64,000 bases of DNA from AP-15 sp963755435 (GCA_963755435.1 CAVWJX010000019.1:56069-120068); one strand, 5' to 3'; numbered from the stretch's first letter, positions 16,692-27,549 are shown. The notes: generated by a model from the letters alone, not told the origin. Numbers and translations are program-made.

Positions 16692-18717
16692 GCTTCCGGC
16701 CCAGCGCCAGCGCCCGGTAAGGCTTGGTGATGAACGGGAAGTCCGCGCGCGCCGCGATCGCTTGGGGCTCGGTCCCGGCGTAACCCGAGGTCAACAGGAT
16801 CTTCAAACCGGGCCGCAGCCGGGCGGCGGTGCGCGCCAGGTCGGTGCCGCTCATGCCGCCCGGCATGATCACATCGGTAAACAACAAATCAACGCTGCGC
16901 TCGTGCCGCAGGATCGCCAGAGCCTCGGGGCCGGTCTCGGCAACCAAGATCCGATAACCGAGATCCGACAGCATCGTGGTGATCATCTCGCGGATATCGG
17001 CATCATCCTCGACGACGAGGATCGTGTGGCCGGGTGCGCCGCCGGCGAGCCGATCGGCGGCCGCCTCTTGCATGGCGAGCGGGCCGTCCTTGCGCGGCAG
17101 ATAGAGATGCACCGTCGTGCCGACGCCCGGTTTGCTGTCGATTCGCGCCGCACCTCCCGATTGCTGGGCAAAGCCATAGACCTGGCTGAGGCCGAGGCCG
17201 GTGCCCTTGCCGACCTCCTTCGTCGTGAAAAACGGCTCGAACGCCCGCGCCGCCTCGTCGCTGCTCATCCCGCAGCCGGCGTCGCGGACCGACACGACAA
17301 CATAATCGCCGGCCTCGAGGCCGATTTCTTCGCCCTCGTCCAGCGTGACGTTTTTGCTGGCGACGACGAGCCGGCCTACTCGGTTCATCGCGTCGCGGGC
17401 GTTTGCGGCGAGGTTGAGGATCGCGGCCTCGAACTGCGCCGCGTCGATGTCGCAGGTCCAGATCTCGGGTTGCAGCCGCTGCTCGATCTCGATCCCCTCG
17501 CCGATCGTGCGCTGGCACAGAATCATGGTCTCGCGCAGGATGTCGTTGACGTTAACGATCTGCGAGCGGATCTCCTGGCGCCGCGAAAAGGCCAGCAGCT
17601 GCTCGGTCAACCGCGCCCCGCGCCCGGCCGCGCGCAACGCCGAGTTGGCATAGCGGCTGGCCGAGCCGTGCTCCGGCAAAACCGTCCCCAGCATTTCGAG
17701 ATTGCCGATGATCGCGGTCAACAGATTATTGAAATCGTGCGCCACCCCGCCGGTCAGCTGGCCGACCGCTTCCATTTTTTGCGCCTGACGCAGCTGCTCT
17801 TCGGCGGCCCGCCTCTCGGTCAGGTCGCGCGTGATCTTGGCAAAGCCGATCAGCCGGCCGGCCTCGTCATGGATCGCGTCGATCACCGCGTTCGCCCAAA
17901 AGACCGTGCCGTCCTTGCGCACCCGCCAACCTTCGGCCTCGTACTGGCCGGTTCGCCGCGCCGTCTCCAACGCCCGGTGCGGGATCCCGTCGCGCCGATC
18001 CCTGGCGGTATAGAACTGCGAAAAATGATGGCCGATGATCTCCTCGGCTGCATAGCCCTTGATCCGCGAGGCGCCGAGGTTCCAGTTCGTCACCACGCCT
18101 TCGGGGTCGAGCAGGAAGATCGCGTAATCGGTCACCCCTTGCACCAGCAGGCGGAACCGCTCTTCGCTCGCTTGCAGCTTGGCGAACGCCGCCCGCATTT
18201 CTTGGGTGCGCTCGGCGATCCGCTGCTCGAGGGTTTCGGTGAGCCGCCGCTGCATGGCCTCGGCTTCTTTGCGCTCGCTGATGTCGACCAGCATGTTGAC
18301 CGCGCCGACCAGCGCCCCCGAGGCATCGTGCAGCGGTGTCGGATACGACAGGAAATGGATCCGGGTGCCGTCCGGCCGCTCGATCACCGCCTCGCTGCCG
18401 CAGATCGGCCGGTCTTCCTTGACCGCGATCGCCATCGGGCATTCGTCGAGGCGCATCGGCGCGCCATCGGGGTAATAAAGGCGTGGACTGACGCACCAAA
18501 GATCGCTGCCCAGTTCGGGCTGGCGTCCCGAGAACTCGACCGCGGCGCGATTGTAGAACGTGATGCGGCCGTCGGCGGTGGTCGTATAGACGGCAGCCGG
18601 CAACGCTTCCAGAAGCTGCCGAAACCTCCAGTCGAGCGACGAATAATCGATTGGCACAGATGGTCGCTCGGCTGCTGGCAAATCCACTTTCTGGCCCCTT
18701 AGCCCCCCGGTAAACAT
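16642..18717 (-). CDS. PAS-containing hybrid sensor histidine kinase
   Basis: A 691-residue soluble hybrid kinase. Order: PAS domain (about 30-145), coiled coil (150-185), second PAS (186-300), HisKA with phospho-acceptor His327 in GGVAHDFNNLL, HATPase_c with N-box NLAANARDAM (435-444), DAGCGM and GKGTGLGLSQVYG, and a C-terminal receiver domain with phospho-acceptor Asp615 in LLFTDVIMPG and Lys665. No transmembrane segment is evident, so it senses a cytoplasmic signal. No partner regulator is adjacent. It is inserted on the opposite strand between purS and purQ, which in related genomes are neighbours. Confidence 0.9.
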   Translation of the reverse strand: MFTGGLRGQKVDLPAAERPSVPIDYSSLDWRFRQLLEALPAAVYTTTADGRITFYNRAAVEFSGRQPELGSDLWCVSPRLYYPDGAPMRLDECPMAIAVKEDRPICGSEAVIERPDGTRIHFLSYPTPLHDASGALVGAVNMLVDISERKEAEAMQRRLTETLEQRIAERTQEMRAAFAKLQASEERFRLLVQGVTDYAIFLLDPEGVVTNWNLGASRIKGYAAEEIIGHHFSQFYTARDRRDGIPHRALETARRTGQYEAEGWRVRKDGTVFWANAVIDAIHDEAGRLIGFAKITRDLTERRAAEEQLRQAQKMEAVGQLTGGVAHDFNNLLTAIIGNLEMLGTVLPEHGSASRYANSALRAAGRGARLTEQLLAFSRRQEIRSQIVNVNDILRETMILCQRTIGEGIEIEQRLQPEIWTCDIDAAQFEAAILNLAANARDAMNRVGRLVVASKNVTLDEGEEIGLEAGDYVVVSVRDAGCGMSSDEAARAFEPFFTTKEVGKGTGLGLSQVYGFAQQSGGAARIDSKPGVGTTVHLYLPRKDGPLAMQEAAADRLAGGAPGHTILVVEDDADIREMITTMLSDLGYRILVAETGPEALAILRHERSVDLLFTDVIMPGGMSGTDLARTAARLRPGLKILLTSGYAGTEPQAIAARADFPFITKPYRALALGRKLKEILAAGESPGRWQR

Positions 18718-18803
18718 AGGGCCTGAAATGAAGTTCCGCGTGGCCGCGCTTGAACCGCTGTCGCGACAAACGGTAGCATGACCGCTCAGCGCCGAGGCAC
18801 GTC

Positions 18804-18843
18804 AAATGAAAGCCGCTGTCGTGAAATGAAAGCCGTTGTCGTG
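18804..18843. repeat. 20-bp tandem duplication of the purQ translation start
   Basis: Copies AAATGAAAGCCGCTGTCGTG (18804-18823) and the same with one C-to-T change (18824-18843) lie head to tail. The second contains the purQ ATG at 18826. The first contains an upstream ATG whose frame reads MKAAVVK and stops at a TGA overlapping the purQ ATG. Confidence 0.95.
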
Positions 18844-19515
18844 ATTTTTCCGGGGTCGAACCGAGAGCGCGACGTCTGCATGGCGTTGCGGCGCGCGACC
18901 GGGCACGAGCCGGCTCGAATCTGGCACCGCGAGGCAAGCCTGCCGCCGGCCGACCTGATCGTGCTTCCCGGCGGCTTTGCCTATGGCGACTATTTGCGCT
19001 GCGGGGCGATGGCGGCGCATTCGCCGATCATGCGCGCGGTCCGCGCCGAGGCCGACCGCGGCACCCCGGTGCTCGGCCTCTGCAACGGCTTCCAGATCCT
19101 GACCGAGGCCGGGATTCTGCCGGGCGCCTTGCTGCCGAACCGCTCGATGCGCTTCACCTGTCGCGACATCCATCTGCGGGTCGACAATAACCAGACGATC
19201 TTTACCTGCGGCTACGAAGCCGGCCAGACGATCCGGGTGCCGGTCGCCCACCACGACGGCAACTACACCGCCGACCCCGATACCCTCGATCGGCTCGACG
19301 GCGAGGGCCTGGTCGCCTTCCGCTATTGCGGCCCCGATGGCAGCCTCGCCGACCTCGCCAATTTCAACGGCTCGGCCCGCGCGATCGCCGGCATCTTCAG
19401 CCAGACGCGCACGGTCCTGGGGCTGATGCCGCACCCGGAGAACGCCACCGACCCGCTGCTCGGCAGCACCGACGGGAACGCCTTGTTCCATGGGCTCGTG
19501 GGCGCGCTACAATGA
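18826..19515 (+). CDS. purQ: Phosphoribosylformylglycinamidine synthase subunit PurQ (glutaminase)
   Basis: A 229-residue class I glutamine amidotransferase that supplies ammonia to PurL. The nucleophile Cys86 is in GLCNGFQIL; the His203/Glu205 pair is in MPHPENATDPLLG; the N-terminus KAVVVIFPGSNRERD and VLPGGFAYGDYLRCG complete the family pattern. Length is normal. The ATG at 18826 is preferred over in-frame codons further upstream because homology starts at KAVVV. The start is duplicated: a mini-frame MKAAVVK ends at a TGA overlapping this ATG, which may couple or dampen initiation. It is divergent from the kinase gene. Confidence 0.95.
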   Translation: MKAVVVIFPGSNRERDVCMALRRATGHEPARIWHREASLPPADLIVLPGGFAYGDYLRCGAMAAHSPIMRAVRAEADRGTPVLGLCNGFQILTEAGILPGALLPNRSMRFTCRDIHLRVDNNQTIFTCGYEAGQTIRVPVAHHDGNYTADPDTLDRLDGEGLVAFRYCGPDGSLADLANFNGSARAIAGIFSQTRTVLGLMPHPENATDPLLGSTDGNALFHGLVGALQ

Positions 19516-19584
19516 GCCGCGCTGCGCTTGACGCCGGCCCTCGGGGCCTATTTGCTTGAAGGCGATGCATCGGGGGAACGGCGC

Positions 19585-19986
19585 ATGCGGGCGCGGGGGA
19601 TCGGTGTGGCGGCGCTGGCGATGATCGCCGCGGCGTCGGTAGCTATGGCCCATACCTCCTGCGCCATCACTCTGGCGCAATATGCGGCGTTGCGCGTCGG
19701 TATGCCCTACGCCGATGCGGTCGCGGTGCTGGGCTGCCGCGGCGAGGTCCGCTCCTCCGACAACTTCCGCAGCGACGAGGCGGTGGACTACGGCTGGAGC
19801 GGGGTCGGCGATCTCGGGGCCAGTATGGAAGCAGAATTCGAAAATGGCCGCCTTGTCTGGATGACGCAGTTTGGCCTGCGACAACGGATGCGCCGCCGCG
19901 ACGAGTCGATGTGCGCCGATCCGAGCGGCCTGCCGCCAGCACTTGCCGATGAACTGGCCGATCTGTGCGCCCAGCAGGGACGCTGA
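19585..19986 (+). CDS. Exported small protein, SmpA/BamE-like fold predicted
   Basis: A 133-residue secreted protein. A signal peptide covers about residues 1-22 (MRARGIGVAALAMIAAASVA, then MAH). The mature part has ITLAQYAALRVGMPYADAVAVLG, which resembles the Y-xx-I-xx-GMsxxeVxxilG pattern of SmpA/BamE-type domains, followed by a beta-rich GYGW-like section and EFENGRLVWMTQFGL. Three or four Cys residues (SCAITL, LGCRG, MCADP, LCAQQ) could form disulfides. GGGGGA precedes the ATG. It sits between purQ and purL but has no known purine role. The assignment is by pattern only. Confidence 0.6.
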   Translation: MRARGIGVAALAMIAAASVAMAHTSCAITLAQYAALRVGMPYADAVAVLGCRGEVRSSDNFRSDEAVDYGWSGVGDLGASMEAEFENGRLVWMTQFGLRQRMRRRDESMCADPSGLPPALADELADLCAQQGR

Positions 19987-20140
19987 ACCAGCAGTGCCGC
20001 CCCCGGGCAATCTTGCCTCTCGCAAGGATAGCTCCGGGATTCCCCGCTCGATCGCGAAAAATTCCTCTTCCAAGCGATTTGGATTCGCGATCCCTGCGCA
20101 GCCGGGTTCGCATCGCGCCTCTGCCACAAGCTCGGAGAGC

Positions 20141-20452
20141 ATGTTGACAATGACCGACCGGCTCTCGCTCGCGAACGCCCTCGCTGAGGCCAAGATCGAC
20201 CGGCCGGCGGCCGAGCGCATCGCCACGGAAATTTTTGATGCGATCCACGAAAGCGTTGCGACCAAGGGCGATCTACAGGCCGCGCGCACCGAGTTGAAAG
20301 CCGACATTGCGGCGGTCAAAGCCGATCTGCGCGAGGTCGAGCAGCGCCTGAAGGCTGAAACCGATCGCATAGTGATCCGGCTTGGCGCGCTGGTTCTGGC
20401 GCTAACAGGCGTCATCTTGGCCGCAATTCGTTACTTGCCCCCGGCGCATTGA
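20141..20452 (+). CDS. Coiled-coil protein with C-terminal membrane anchor (DUF1640/CCDC90-like)
   Basis: A 103-residue protein. The N-terminal half is helical (LANALAEAKIDRPAAERIAT), then comes a coiled coil with repeated heptads (TKGDLQAARTELKADIAAV and on to EVEQRLKAET), and a single C-terminal transmembrane helix (about residues 78-97, IRLGALVLALTGVILAAI). This layout matches small bacterial CCDC90/DUF1640-like proteins, whose role is unknown. GGAG precedes the ATG. A second protein of the same plan is encoded at 29346-29591. Its stop is only 5 bp before the first possible purL ATG. Confidence 0.7.
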   Translation: MLTMTDRLSLANALAEAKIDRPAAERIATEIFDAIHESVATKGDLQAARTELKADIAAVKADLREVEQRLKAETDRIVIRLGALVLALTGVILAAIRYLPPAH

Positions 20453-20457
20453 GCGCG

Positions 20458-22689
<2,232 letters not shown>

Positions 22690-22705
22690 GCGAGGGGAAC
22701 CGGCG

Positions 22706-22942
22706 ATGGCGATGGACGCGTCGATGATCGAGCGGCTGATCAAGGAGAGCCTGCCCGACGCCCAGGTTTCGATCGAGGATCTGCGCGGCGACGGCGACCA
22801 CTACGCCGCCCATGTCGTCTCCGGCGCGTTCCGCGGCAAGACCCGCGTCCAGCAGCATCAGATGGTGTACCAGGCGTTGCGCGGCCGGATGGGCAACGAA
22901 TTGCACGCATTGGCGCTGCAAACCGGCGCCCCCGAGGATTGA
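22706..22942 (+). CDS. BolA-family protein
   Basis: A 78-residue BolA-like protein that partners monothiol glutaredoxins in iron-sulfur and iron regulation. The invariant His and the surrounding helix are seen in VQQHQMVYQALRGRM, with VSIEDLRGDGDHYAAHVVSGAF before it. Length is typical of the BolA2/IbaG branch. GAGGGGAA precedes the ATG. It lies between purL and the CGFS glutaredoxin, a conserved alphaproteobacterial arrangement that supports their joint function. Confidence 0.92.
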   Translation: MAMDASMIERLIKESLPDAQVSIEDLRGDGDHYAAHVVSGAFRGKTRVQQHQMVYQALRGRMGNELHALALQTGAPED

Positions 22943-23013
22943 ACGGCGTTGCCGCGGACGAGGCGCCGCGACGGCTCACGCCCCGCCGACTTTCGGAAAC
23001 CGAGGACCAGGAA

Positions 23014-23346
23014 ATGGACAGCACGGTACAAGAACGCATTCGCAACGAAATCGCCGAAACCCCGGTGGTGCTCTTCATGAAGGGCTCGCCGGTGTTCCCG
23101 CAATGCGGCTTCTCCGCCGCGGTGGTGCAGATCCTCAGCCACCTCGGGGTCAAGTTCAAAGGCGTCGACGTGCTCGCCGACCCGCAGATCCGCGAAGGGA
23201 TCAAGGAGTTTTCGAGCTGGCCGACGATCCCGCAGCTCTATGTCAAGGGCGAGTTCGTCGGCGGCTGCGACATCATCCGCGAGATGTACGAGACCGGCGA
23301 ATTGCAGCAGGTCCTCGAACAGAGCGGCGTCCCGGTCCGCGCCTGA
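23014..23346 (+). CDS. grxD: Monothiol CGFS glutaredoxin (Grx4 type)
   Basis: A 110-residue monothiol glutaredoxin that carries a bridging [2Fe-2S] cluster, often with BolA, and delivers it to target proteins. The active motif is PQCGFSAAVVQIL, preceded by VVLFMKGSPVFP. SWPTIPQLYVKGEFVGGCDI contains the cis-Pro and glutathione-binding GGCD. The start is fixed by AGGACCAGGAA before the ATG. It is probably co-transcribed with bolA, 71 bp upstream. The coding end (PVRA and stop) is repeated directly after the stop by an 18-bp tandem duplication. Confidence 0.93.
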   Translation: MDSTVQERIRNEIAETPVVLFMKGSPVFPQCGFSAAVVQILSHLGVKFKGVDVLADPQIREGIKEFSSWPTIPQLYVKGEFVGGCDIIREMYETGELQQVLEQSGVPVRA

Positions 23347-23366
23347 CCCCCGGTCCGCGCCTGATC
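23331..23366. repeat. 18-bp tandem duplication spanning the grxD stop codon
   Basis: Copies 23331-23348 and 23349-23366 differ at one base (CCCGGTCCGCGCCTGACC versus ...GATC). The first copy encodes the last residues and stop of the glutaredoxin; the second lies just 3' of it and runs to the convergent neighbour gene. Confidence 0.93.
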
Positions 23367-23371
23367 CGAAA

Positions 23372-24214
23372 TTATTCGGCGCGGGCGACGGGTCTGAGCC
23401 GCCCTGGGTCGAGCCGGAAGATCACCGGAAAAAACGGGTAGCGCCAAGGCATGTGCCGGGCGCCGGCCTCGCTGACGCCCCATAGCTGCTCGCTGCGATC
23501 GAAGGCGATACCCTCGGTGCCGGCGGCAATCGGGTAGCGCTCTTGAAGACGGCCGGTGGCCGGGTCGAGCCGGTCGAGAAAGCCCCAGCCGATGTCGCTG
23601 CGCGACACCCATAGCCGGCCTTGGCCGTCGATCGCGCCCCCCTGCGCCCAGCTCGGTAGCGGCACGGCGGCCGAGGCTTCGCCCGCGCCCAGCACCTCGC
23701 CGCTGCGCAGCCGAGCGAAAACAGCGAGGGCAAACTTGAACATCTTGGCCGGCCGGTTTTCCTCGTAGTCGCCGATCCAGATCGCCCCGTCTCCGGAAAC
23801 CGCGAACGCCCCCTTCAACCCGGCGCCCAGCGGGAAAACCCGGAAATTCGGGGCAGGCTTGGAAAAGGCCCGGCCGAGATCGACCTCGAACAAGGTGTGG
23901 GTGTCGGCAATAAACAATTTGCCGGCGCCGGCATAGGCCAGGCCGCCGGCGTGCCCGCACGGATACGGCACATCGAAATGGCCGCTTTCCCTGCCGCTTT
24001 CGGGGTCGACCCGAAACACCCGGCACGGGCCGCGGCGGGTCCATGCCCCGCTGCTCCGATAGGCCGAGACGAAAATCCCGCCATCGGCCACCGCCAGGCC
24101 CTGCGGGTCCCAGCCCTGGTCGAGACCCGGCATCCAGATCAGCCGATTCGCCGCGGCGAGGTTCGCCACCGGGCTGACCCCGGCCGGGCCATAGCCGGGC
24201 CGCCGCCCGAGCAC
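23372..24214 (-). CDS. Beta-propeller (SMP-30/NHL-like) protein, probable lipoprotein with unresolved start
   Basis: A repeat protein of at least 280 residues with propeller-like blades: GLDQGWDPQGLAVADGGIFV, GHAGGLAYAGAGKLFIADTH, LKGAFAVSGDGAIWIGDYEE, AQGGAIDGQGRLWVSRSD and TEGIAFDRSEQLWGVSEA. Such proteins are often periplasmic lactonases or ligand binders. Upstream of GTG 24214 the frame stays open and encodes RGKARTARIVAAFAIVAACG, a lipoprotein signal with lipobox VAAC (Cys codon 24260-24262), yet no ATG, GTG or TTG precedes it before the divergent gapR gene. GTG 24214 is the only standard start but would remove the export signal. The true start may be lost or masked by a sequence error. 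Confidence 0.62.
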   Translation of the reverse strand: MLGRRPGYGPAGVSPVANLAAANRLIWMPGLDQGWDPQGLAVADGGIFVSAYRSSGAWTRRGPCRVFRVDPESGRESGHFDVPYPCGHAGGLAYAGAGKLFIADTHTLFEVDLGRAFSKPAPNFRVFPLGAGLKGAFAVSGDGAIWIGDYEENRPAKMFKFALAVFARLRSGEVLGAGEASAAVPLPSWAQGGAIDGQGRLWVSRSDIGWGFLDRLDPATGRLQERYPIAAGTEGIAFDRSEQLWGVSEAGARHMPWRYPFFPVIFRLDPGRLRPVARAE

Positions 24215-24385
24215 CGCGCGGTCGATCGCCGCGAGCCGGTGCGCGGCCGGCGAAATGCCGCACGCCGCGACGATCGCGAAGGCGGCGACGATCCGCGCCG
24301 TCCTCGCCTTGCCTCGGAGAAAGCCGCCGGCTATCGTCGATCCGTCGCCGCGGGGGGCGCGGCCTTGGCGGGGGACGATCGGCTG

Positions 24386-24664
24386 ATGACGGATGTCGGG
24401 GGAATCGCGGGCGACCGGCTCAAATCCTTGATCGAGCGCATCGAACGGCTCGAAGAGGAAAAGCGGGCGCTCGGCGAGGACATCAAGGAAGTCTATGCCG
24501 AGGCCAAGGGCACCGGCTTCGATCCGAAGATCATGCGGCAGATCATCCGCATCCGCAAACGCGACAAGGACGATCTCGACGAGGAAGAAAGCCTGCTCGA
24601 CATCTACAAGCGCGCGCTCGGCATGCTGCCGGATCTGAGCCCGCAATCGGCCGCCGCCGAGTGA
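24386..24664 (+). CDS. gapR: GapR-family (DUF2312) DNA-binding domain protein
   Basis: A 92-residue DUF2312 protein. The Caulobacter member GapR is a nucleoid-associated protein that clamps overtwisted DNA and aids replication. The pattern LKSLIERIERLEEEKRALGE, then EDIKEVYAEAKGTGFDPKIM and IIRIRKRDKDDLDEEESLLD, covers the coiled coil and the basic DNA-binding helices over the full length. A GGGGGA lies 10 bp before the ATG. It is divergent from the propeller protein, and both promoters must share a short overlapping region. The family is largely confined to alphaproteobacteria and their phages. Confidence 0.9.
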   Translation: MTDVGGIAGDRLKSLIERIERLEEEKRALGEDIKEVYAEAKGTGFDPKIMRQIIRIRKRDKDDLDEEESLLDIYKRALGMLPDLSPQSAAAE

Positions 24665-24790
24665 CCAGCGCGATCCTGCGCACCCGCTCAGACCCGCGCG
24701 TGATCGGCCCCCTCCGGCCCCTCTCCCGCCTGCCGGGGAGGGTTGGGGCGGGGGCTTGCCCGGCTCCGACGAGCACCACCGCATAGCTCC

Positions 24791-25858
24791 CTATTCCGCT
24801 GCCCGCGCTGCCGCACGCGCCGCCGCGCTCGGCCGCAGATGCCGGCGCAGCGCTGCCACCAGCGCGTCGGCCTCGGCCTCAACCGCATCGAAGCGGCAGA
24901 CAAAGCGGGCGACCGTTCGGCTGCGGCGATAAAACGCCAGCCCGTCGGCTTCAAGCGCATCCATCACCGCGCCCGGCAATTCGAGAAAGATTTCGTTGAT
25001 CTCGATCGGCGCCAACAGCCGCACCTCGGGGATCGGCGCCAGCCCGGCGGCGATGCGCGCCCCCAGCGCGTTCGAGGCGCCGGCCATCCGCAGCCACAGC
25101 CCGTCCTCGACATAGGCGATCAGCTGGGCCGAGGCGAACCGCATCTTCGACCACACCTGCCCGGCGCGGCGCAGCTGTGCCGTGAGCCCGTCGGCGAGCG
25201 CCGCGTCGAACACCACGATCGCATCGCACAACGCGCCGCCGTTCTTGGTCGCGCCGAACGACATGATGTCGATGCCGCGCCGCCAGGTCGCCTCGGCCGG
25301 GCTGCAACCGAGCCGGGCCACGGCATTGGCAAAACGCGCTCCGTCCATGTGCAGCTTGAGGCCGTGGGATTTGGCCACCGCGGCGACCGCGCCGATCTCG
25401 TCGAGCGCATAGACGGTGCCAAGATCGCTCGCCTGGGTCAGGCTGACCGCGGCCGGGCGGCCGTGATGCACCTGGATCGGAAAGGCCTCGGCCAGAGTTT
25501 CGGCCAGCCGCGCGGGGCTGATCCTGCCGTGCTCGCCGGCGACCGGTGCGAGCTTGAGCCCGCCGCCGAAAAACCCGGTGGCATTGACCTCGGCGGTGTT
25601 GATGTGCGCCCCTTCGCTGCAATAGACGATGCCCCAGGACGGGCTCAGCGCGGCCAGGCCAAGCGCATTGGCGGCAGTCCCGGTGGCCACTGGAAACACC
25701 CGAACCGCGGTCTCGAACAATTCGGAAAACCGCTGCTGCAGCGCCGCCGTCCATTGGTCGCCGCCATAGCCGAGCGCGGTGTCGCGATTGGCGCGCACCA
25801 GCGCCTCGAGGATTTCCGGCGCCGCCCGTCCGGTGTTGTCGCTGCGGTAGTCGATCAT
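24791..25858 (-). CDS. Low-specificity L-threonine aldolase
   Basis: A 355-residue PLP enzyme of the beta-eliminating lyase family that splits threonine (or allo-threonine, phenylserine) to glycine and an aldehyde. MIDYRSDNTGRAAPEILEA is the family start. HMDGARFANAVARLG carries the cofactor-binding Asp, and SFGATKNGGALCDAIV the Schiff-base Lys. The ATG at 25858 overlaps the stop of the upstream FecR-like gene by 4 bp (ATGA), so translation is probably coupled. The C-terminus is an Ala/Arg-rich run. The frame is open further upstream, but that part belongs to the neighbouring gene. Confidence 0.88.
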   Translation of the reverse strand: MIDYRSDNTGRAAPEILEALVRANRDTALGYGGDQWTAALQQRFSELFETAVRVFPVATGTAANALGLAALSPSWGIVYCSEGAHINTAEVNATGFFGGGLKLAPVAGEHGRISPARLAETLAEAFPIQVHHGRPAAVSLTQASDLGTVYALDEIGAVAAVAKSHGLKLHMDGARFANAVARLGCSPAEATWRRGIDIMSFGATKNGGALCDAIVVFDAALADGLTAQLRRAGQVWSKMRFASAQLIAYVEDGLWLRMAGASNALGARIAAGLAPIPEVRLLAPIEINEIFLELPGAVMDALEADGLAFYRRSRTVARFVCRFDAVEAEADALVAALRRHLRPSAAARAAARAAE

Positions 25859-27549
25859 CGCCTGATCACTTTCCCTCGGATTTCGCGCTTGCGGATTTCG
25901 CCCTTGCGCATTTCGCCGGGGCGCCGGACCGGTCCGGCATGCGCCACCCGCAGCACGATCGTATAGCGCAGCCTCGACCGGCCGGCATAGGCCGGCACGC
26001 GCAGCGCCGCCGAATGCACCCGCACCTCGCGCTGATAAAGCCGCGCGCGGATAAAGGCGGCGCGCACCTCTTGGGCCCATTGCGTGCTCGGCCATGCATG
26101 GGCGGCCGCATGCGCACTCGGTGGATGGGCCGGCGCATGGCTCCCCGGATGGAGTTGCAGCATCGCCGCACTCGCGACCCGGGCCGGCGCCGCCGATGGC
26201 GGCCCGATCCGCGGCGACCCCATCAGGGCCGGGGCATTGCGCAGCCGCTCATCCGGCAGCTGCAGCAGCGCCGCGGCGACCGCCTGCCCGCCGACAAAAA
26301 CCGGCCGCGGGACGACGCTGGCAAAAATCCGGTTGGCATAGTTGCCATTGGTGATCGCCACCGGCGGCTCGCCGTCGGTGCGGATCCGGATGATCCCAGT
26401 ATCGGCGATGTCGGGCCGGTTCAGCTCGCGGATATAGTCGAGATCGTCGGTGTAGCTCGGCCAATAGACCTCGCCGGGCGCCAGCGGAAACCAGGCGATC
26501 GCCGGGCCGGTCCCCTCGGCAAAACTCAGCCCGACCCCGGGCGTGCCGAGAAACCCGACTACCGCCGGCGCATAGACCGGGTGCGCCGCGGGGCCGCCGG
26601 GGACCCATGCCCAATGCTGGTCGACAACCGCCCAGCGCCCGTAATGCGACGGGGCGAAACCCCACGCCGCGTCGGCGATCCAGGTCCAGCCCCAGGGTGC
26701 CACCCACCGCCAACGGCCGTCGCGATAGGGCGCCCAATCGGCCGCCACGGCGGTGGGCACCCACACCTCGCCATATCCAGGGGCGGCCTGCCATCGGCCG
26801 GCGGCATCGAGCGCCGCCAGCCCGCTCACCGCCGGCGACACGAACCAGGCCGCGGCGAGGCGGGTTTCGTCGACCGCGCGTCCGCGGCACCATTGGCTGA
26901 AAGGATCGGCTGCGGCGACCTCGCCGGTGATGCCGGGGCCGCCCGCGTCGCCGAGCACGATCGCGGTCCCGGCGTCGGCGGTGACCTCGCTGCCGCCGCC
27001 AAACAACCGCGCGCGCCCGGCAAACGCCGCCACCCTCGAAGCAGCCTCGCCCTCGCCGTCGTCGGCGGCGATATCGTATTGTCCCGGCCGCAACAGCCAG
27101 ACCTCGCCGCGCGGGATGTCGACCTCGACCGTTTCGCCCTCGCCGATCCGCCCGATGCCGAGCCCGACGCGGCCGCGCCGCAGGACAATCTCGACGACCC
27201 GCTCGCGCAGCTCGGCGACCCTGATCTCGCTGTTCTCGGCAAGGTCGATCGTATCGGCGCCGATGCGCAGTTCGGCGCGGGCGTGCGGGTCGGTGCGCAG
27301 CGCGACGCCGTCCGCGACCGGGTCGTTGATTTCGGCAGCGGACCACGCCGCCTCGCCCGGTCCGCGAAAGCCGACATTCCCCGACACCAGGCCGACCCGC
27401 CCGACCCGGCCGGGCGGCGCTGGCGCAATCTTTGGCCAGCCCGCATCTTTACCGGCGCCGAAATTCTCGGCCGATGCCGATGCGCCCGCGGCAAACGCGG
27501 CGGCCAATCCGATGATCGAGGCGAACCCGATGGCGAAAACGAGCCGCAT
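25855..27549 (-). CDS. FecR-domain, DUF6600-like exported protein
   Basis: A 564-residue secreted or periplasmic protein. A signal peptide covers about residues 1-27 (FAIGFASIIGLAAAFAAGASASA). A FecR-like beta domain follows (about 50-190: GRVGLVSGNVGF, ARAELRIGADTIDLAENSEI, VEIVLRRGRVGLGIG, GEVWLLRPGQYDI). The middle is Trp/Tyr-rich (VAADWAPYRDGRWRWVAPWG and on to HYGRWAVVDQHWAWVPGG), the hallmark of DUF6600 proteins. The C-terminal part is His/Ala/Pro-rich and basic, ending in a degenerate GEMRKGEIRKREIR repeat. The function is unknown. GGGGAAG precedes the ATG. It is translationally coupled to threonine aldolase. Confidence 0.78.
   Translation of the reverse strand: MRLVFAIGFASIIGLAAAFAAGASASAENFGAGKDAGWPKIAPAPPGRVGRVGLVSGNVGFRGPGEAAWSAAEINDPVADGVALRTDPHARAELRIGADTIDLAENSEIRVAELRERVVEIVLRRGRVGLGIGRIGEGETVEVDIPRGEVWLLRPGQYDIAADDGEGEAASRVAAFAGRARLFGGGSEVTADAGTAIVLGDAGGPGITGEVAAADPFSQWCRGRAVDETRLAAAWFVSPAVSGLAALDAAGRWQAAPGYGEVWVPTAVAADWAPYRDGRWRWVAPWGWTWIADAAWGFAPSHYGRWAVVDQHWAWVPGGPAAHPVYAPAVVGFLGTPGVGLSFAEGTGPAIAWFPLAPGEVYWPSYTDDLDYIRELNRPDIADTGIIRIRTDGEPPVAITNGNYANRIFASVVPRPVFVGGQAVAAALLQLPDERLRNAPALMGSPRIGPPSAAPARVASAAMLQLHPGSHAPAHPPSAHAAAHAWPSTQWAQEVRAAFIRARLYQREVRVHSAALRVPAYAGRSRLRYTIVLRVAHAGPVRRPGEMRKGEIRKREIRGKVIRR
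25877..25921. repeat. 15-bp in-frame tandem repeat, three degenerate copies
   Basis: CGGATTTCGCGCTTG (25877), CGGATTTCGCCCTTG (25892) and CGCATTTCGCCGGGG (25907) encode a basic tail (K/R-G/R-E-I/M-R) at the C-terminus of the FecR-like protein, again at a gene 3' end. Confidence 0.8.

Noticed and set aside
24743..25966. Plus-strand open frame of about 400 codons opposite threonine aldolase
   Set aside because: Shadow of the real gene; no known motif, His/Arg/Gln-rich composition.
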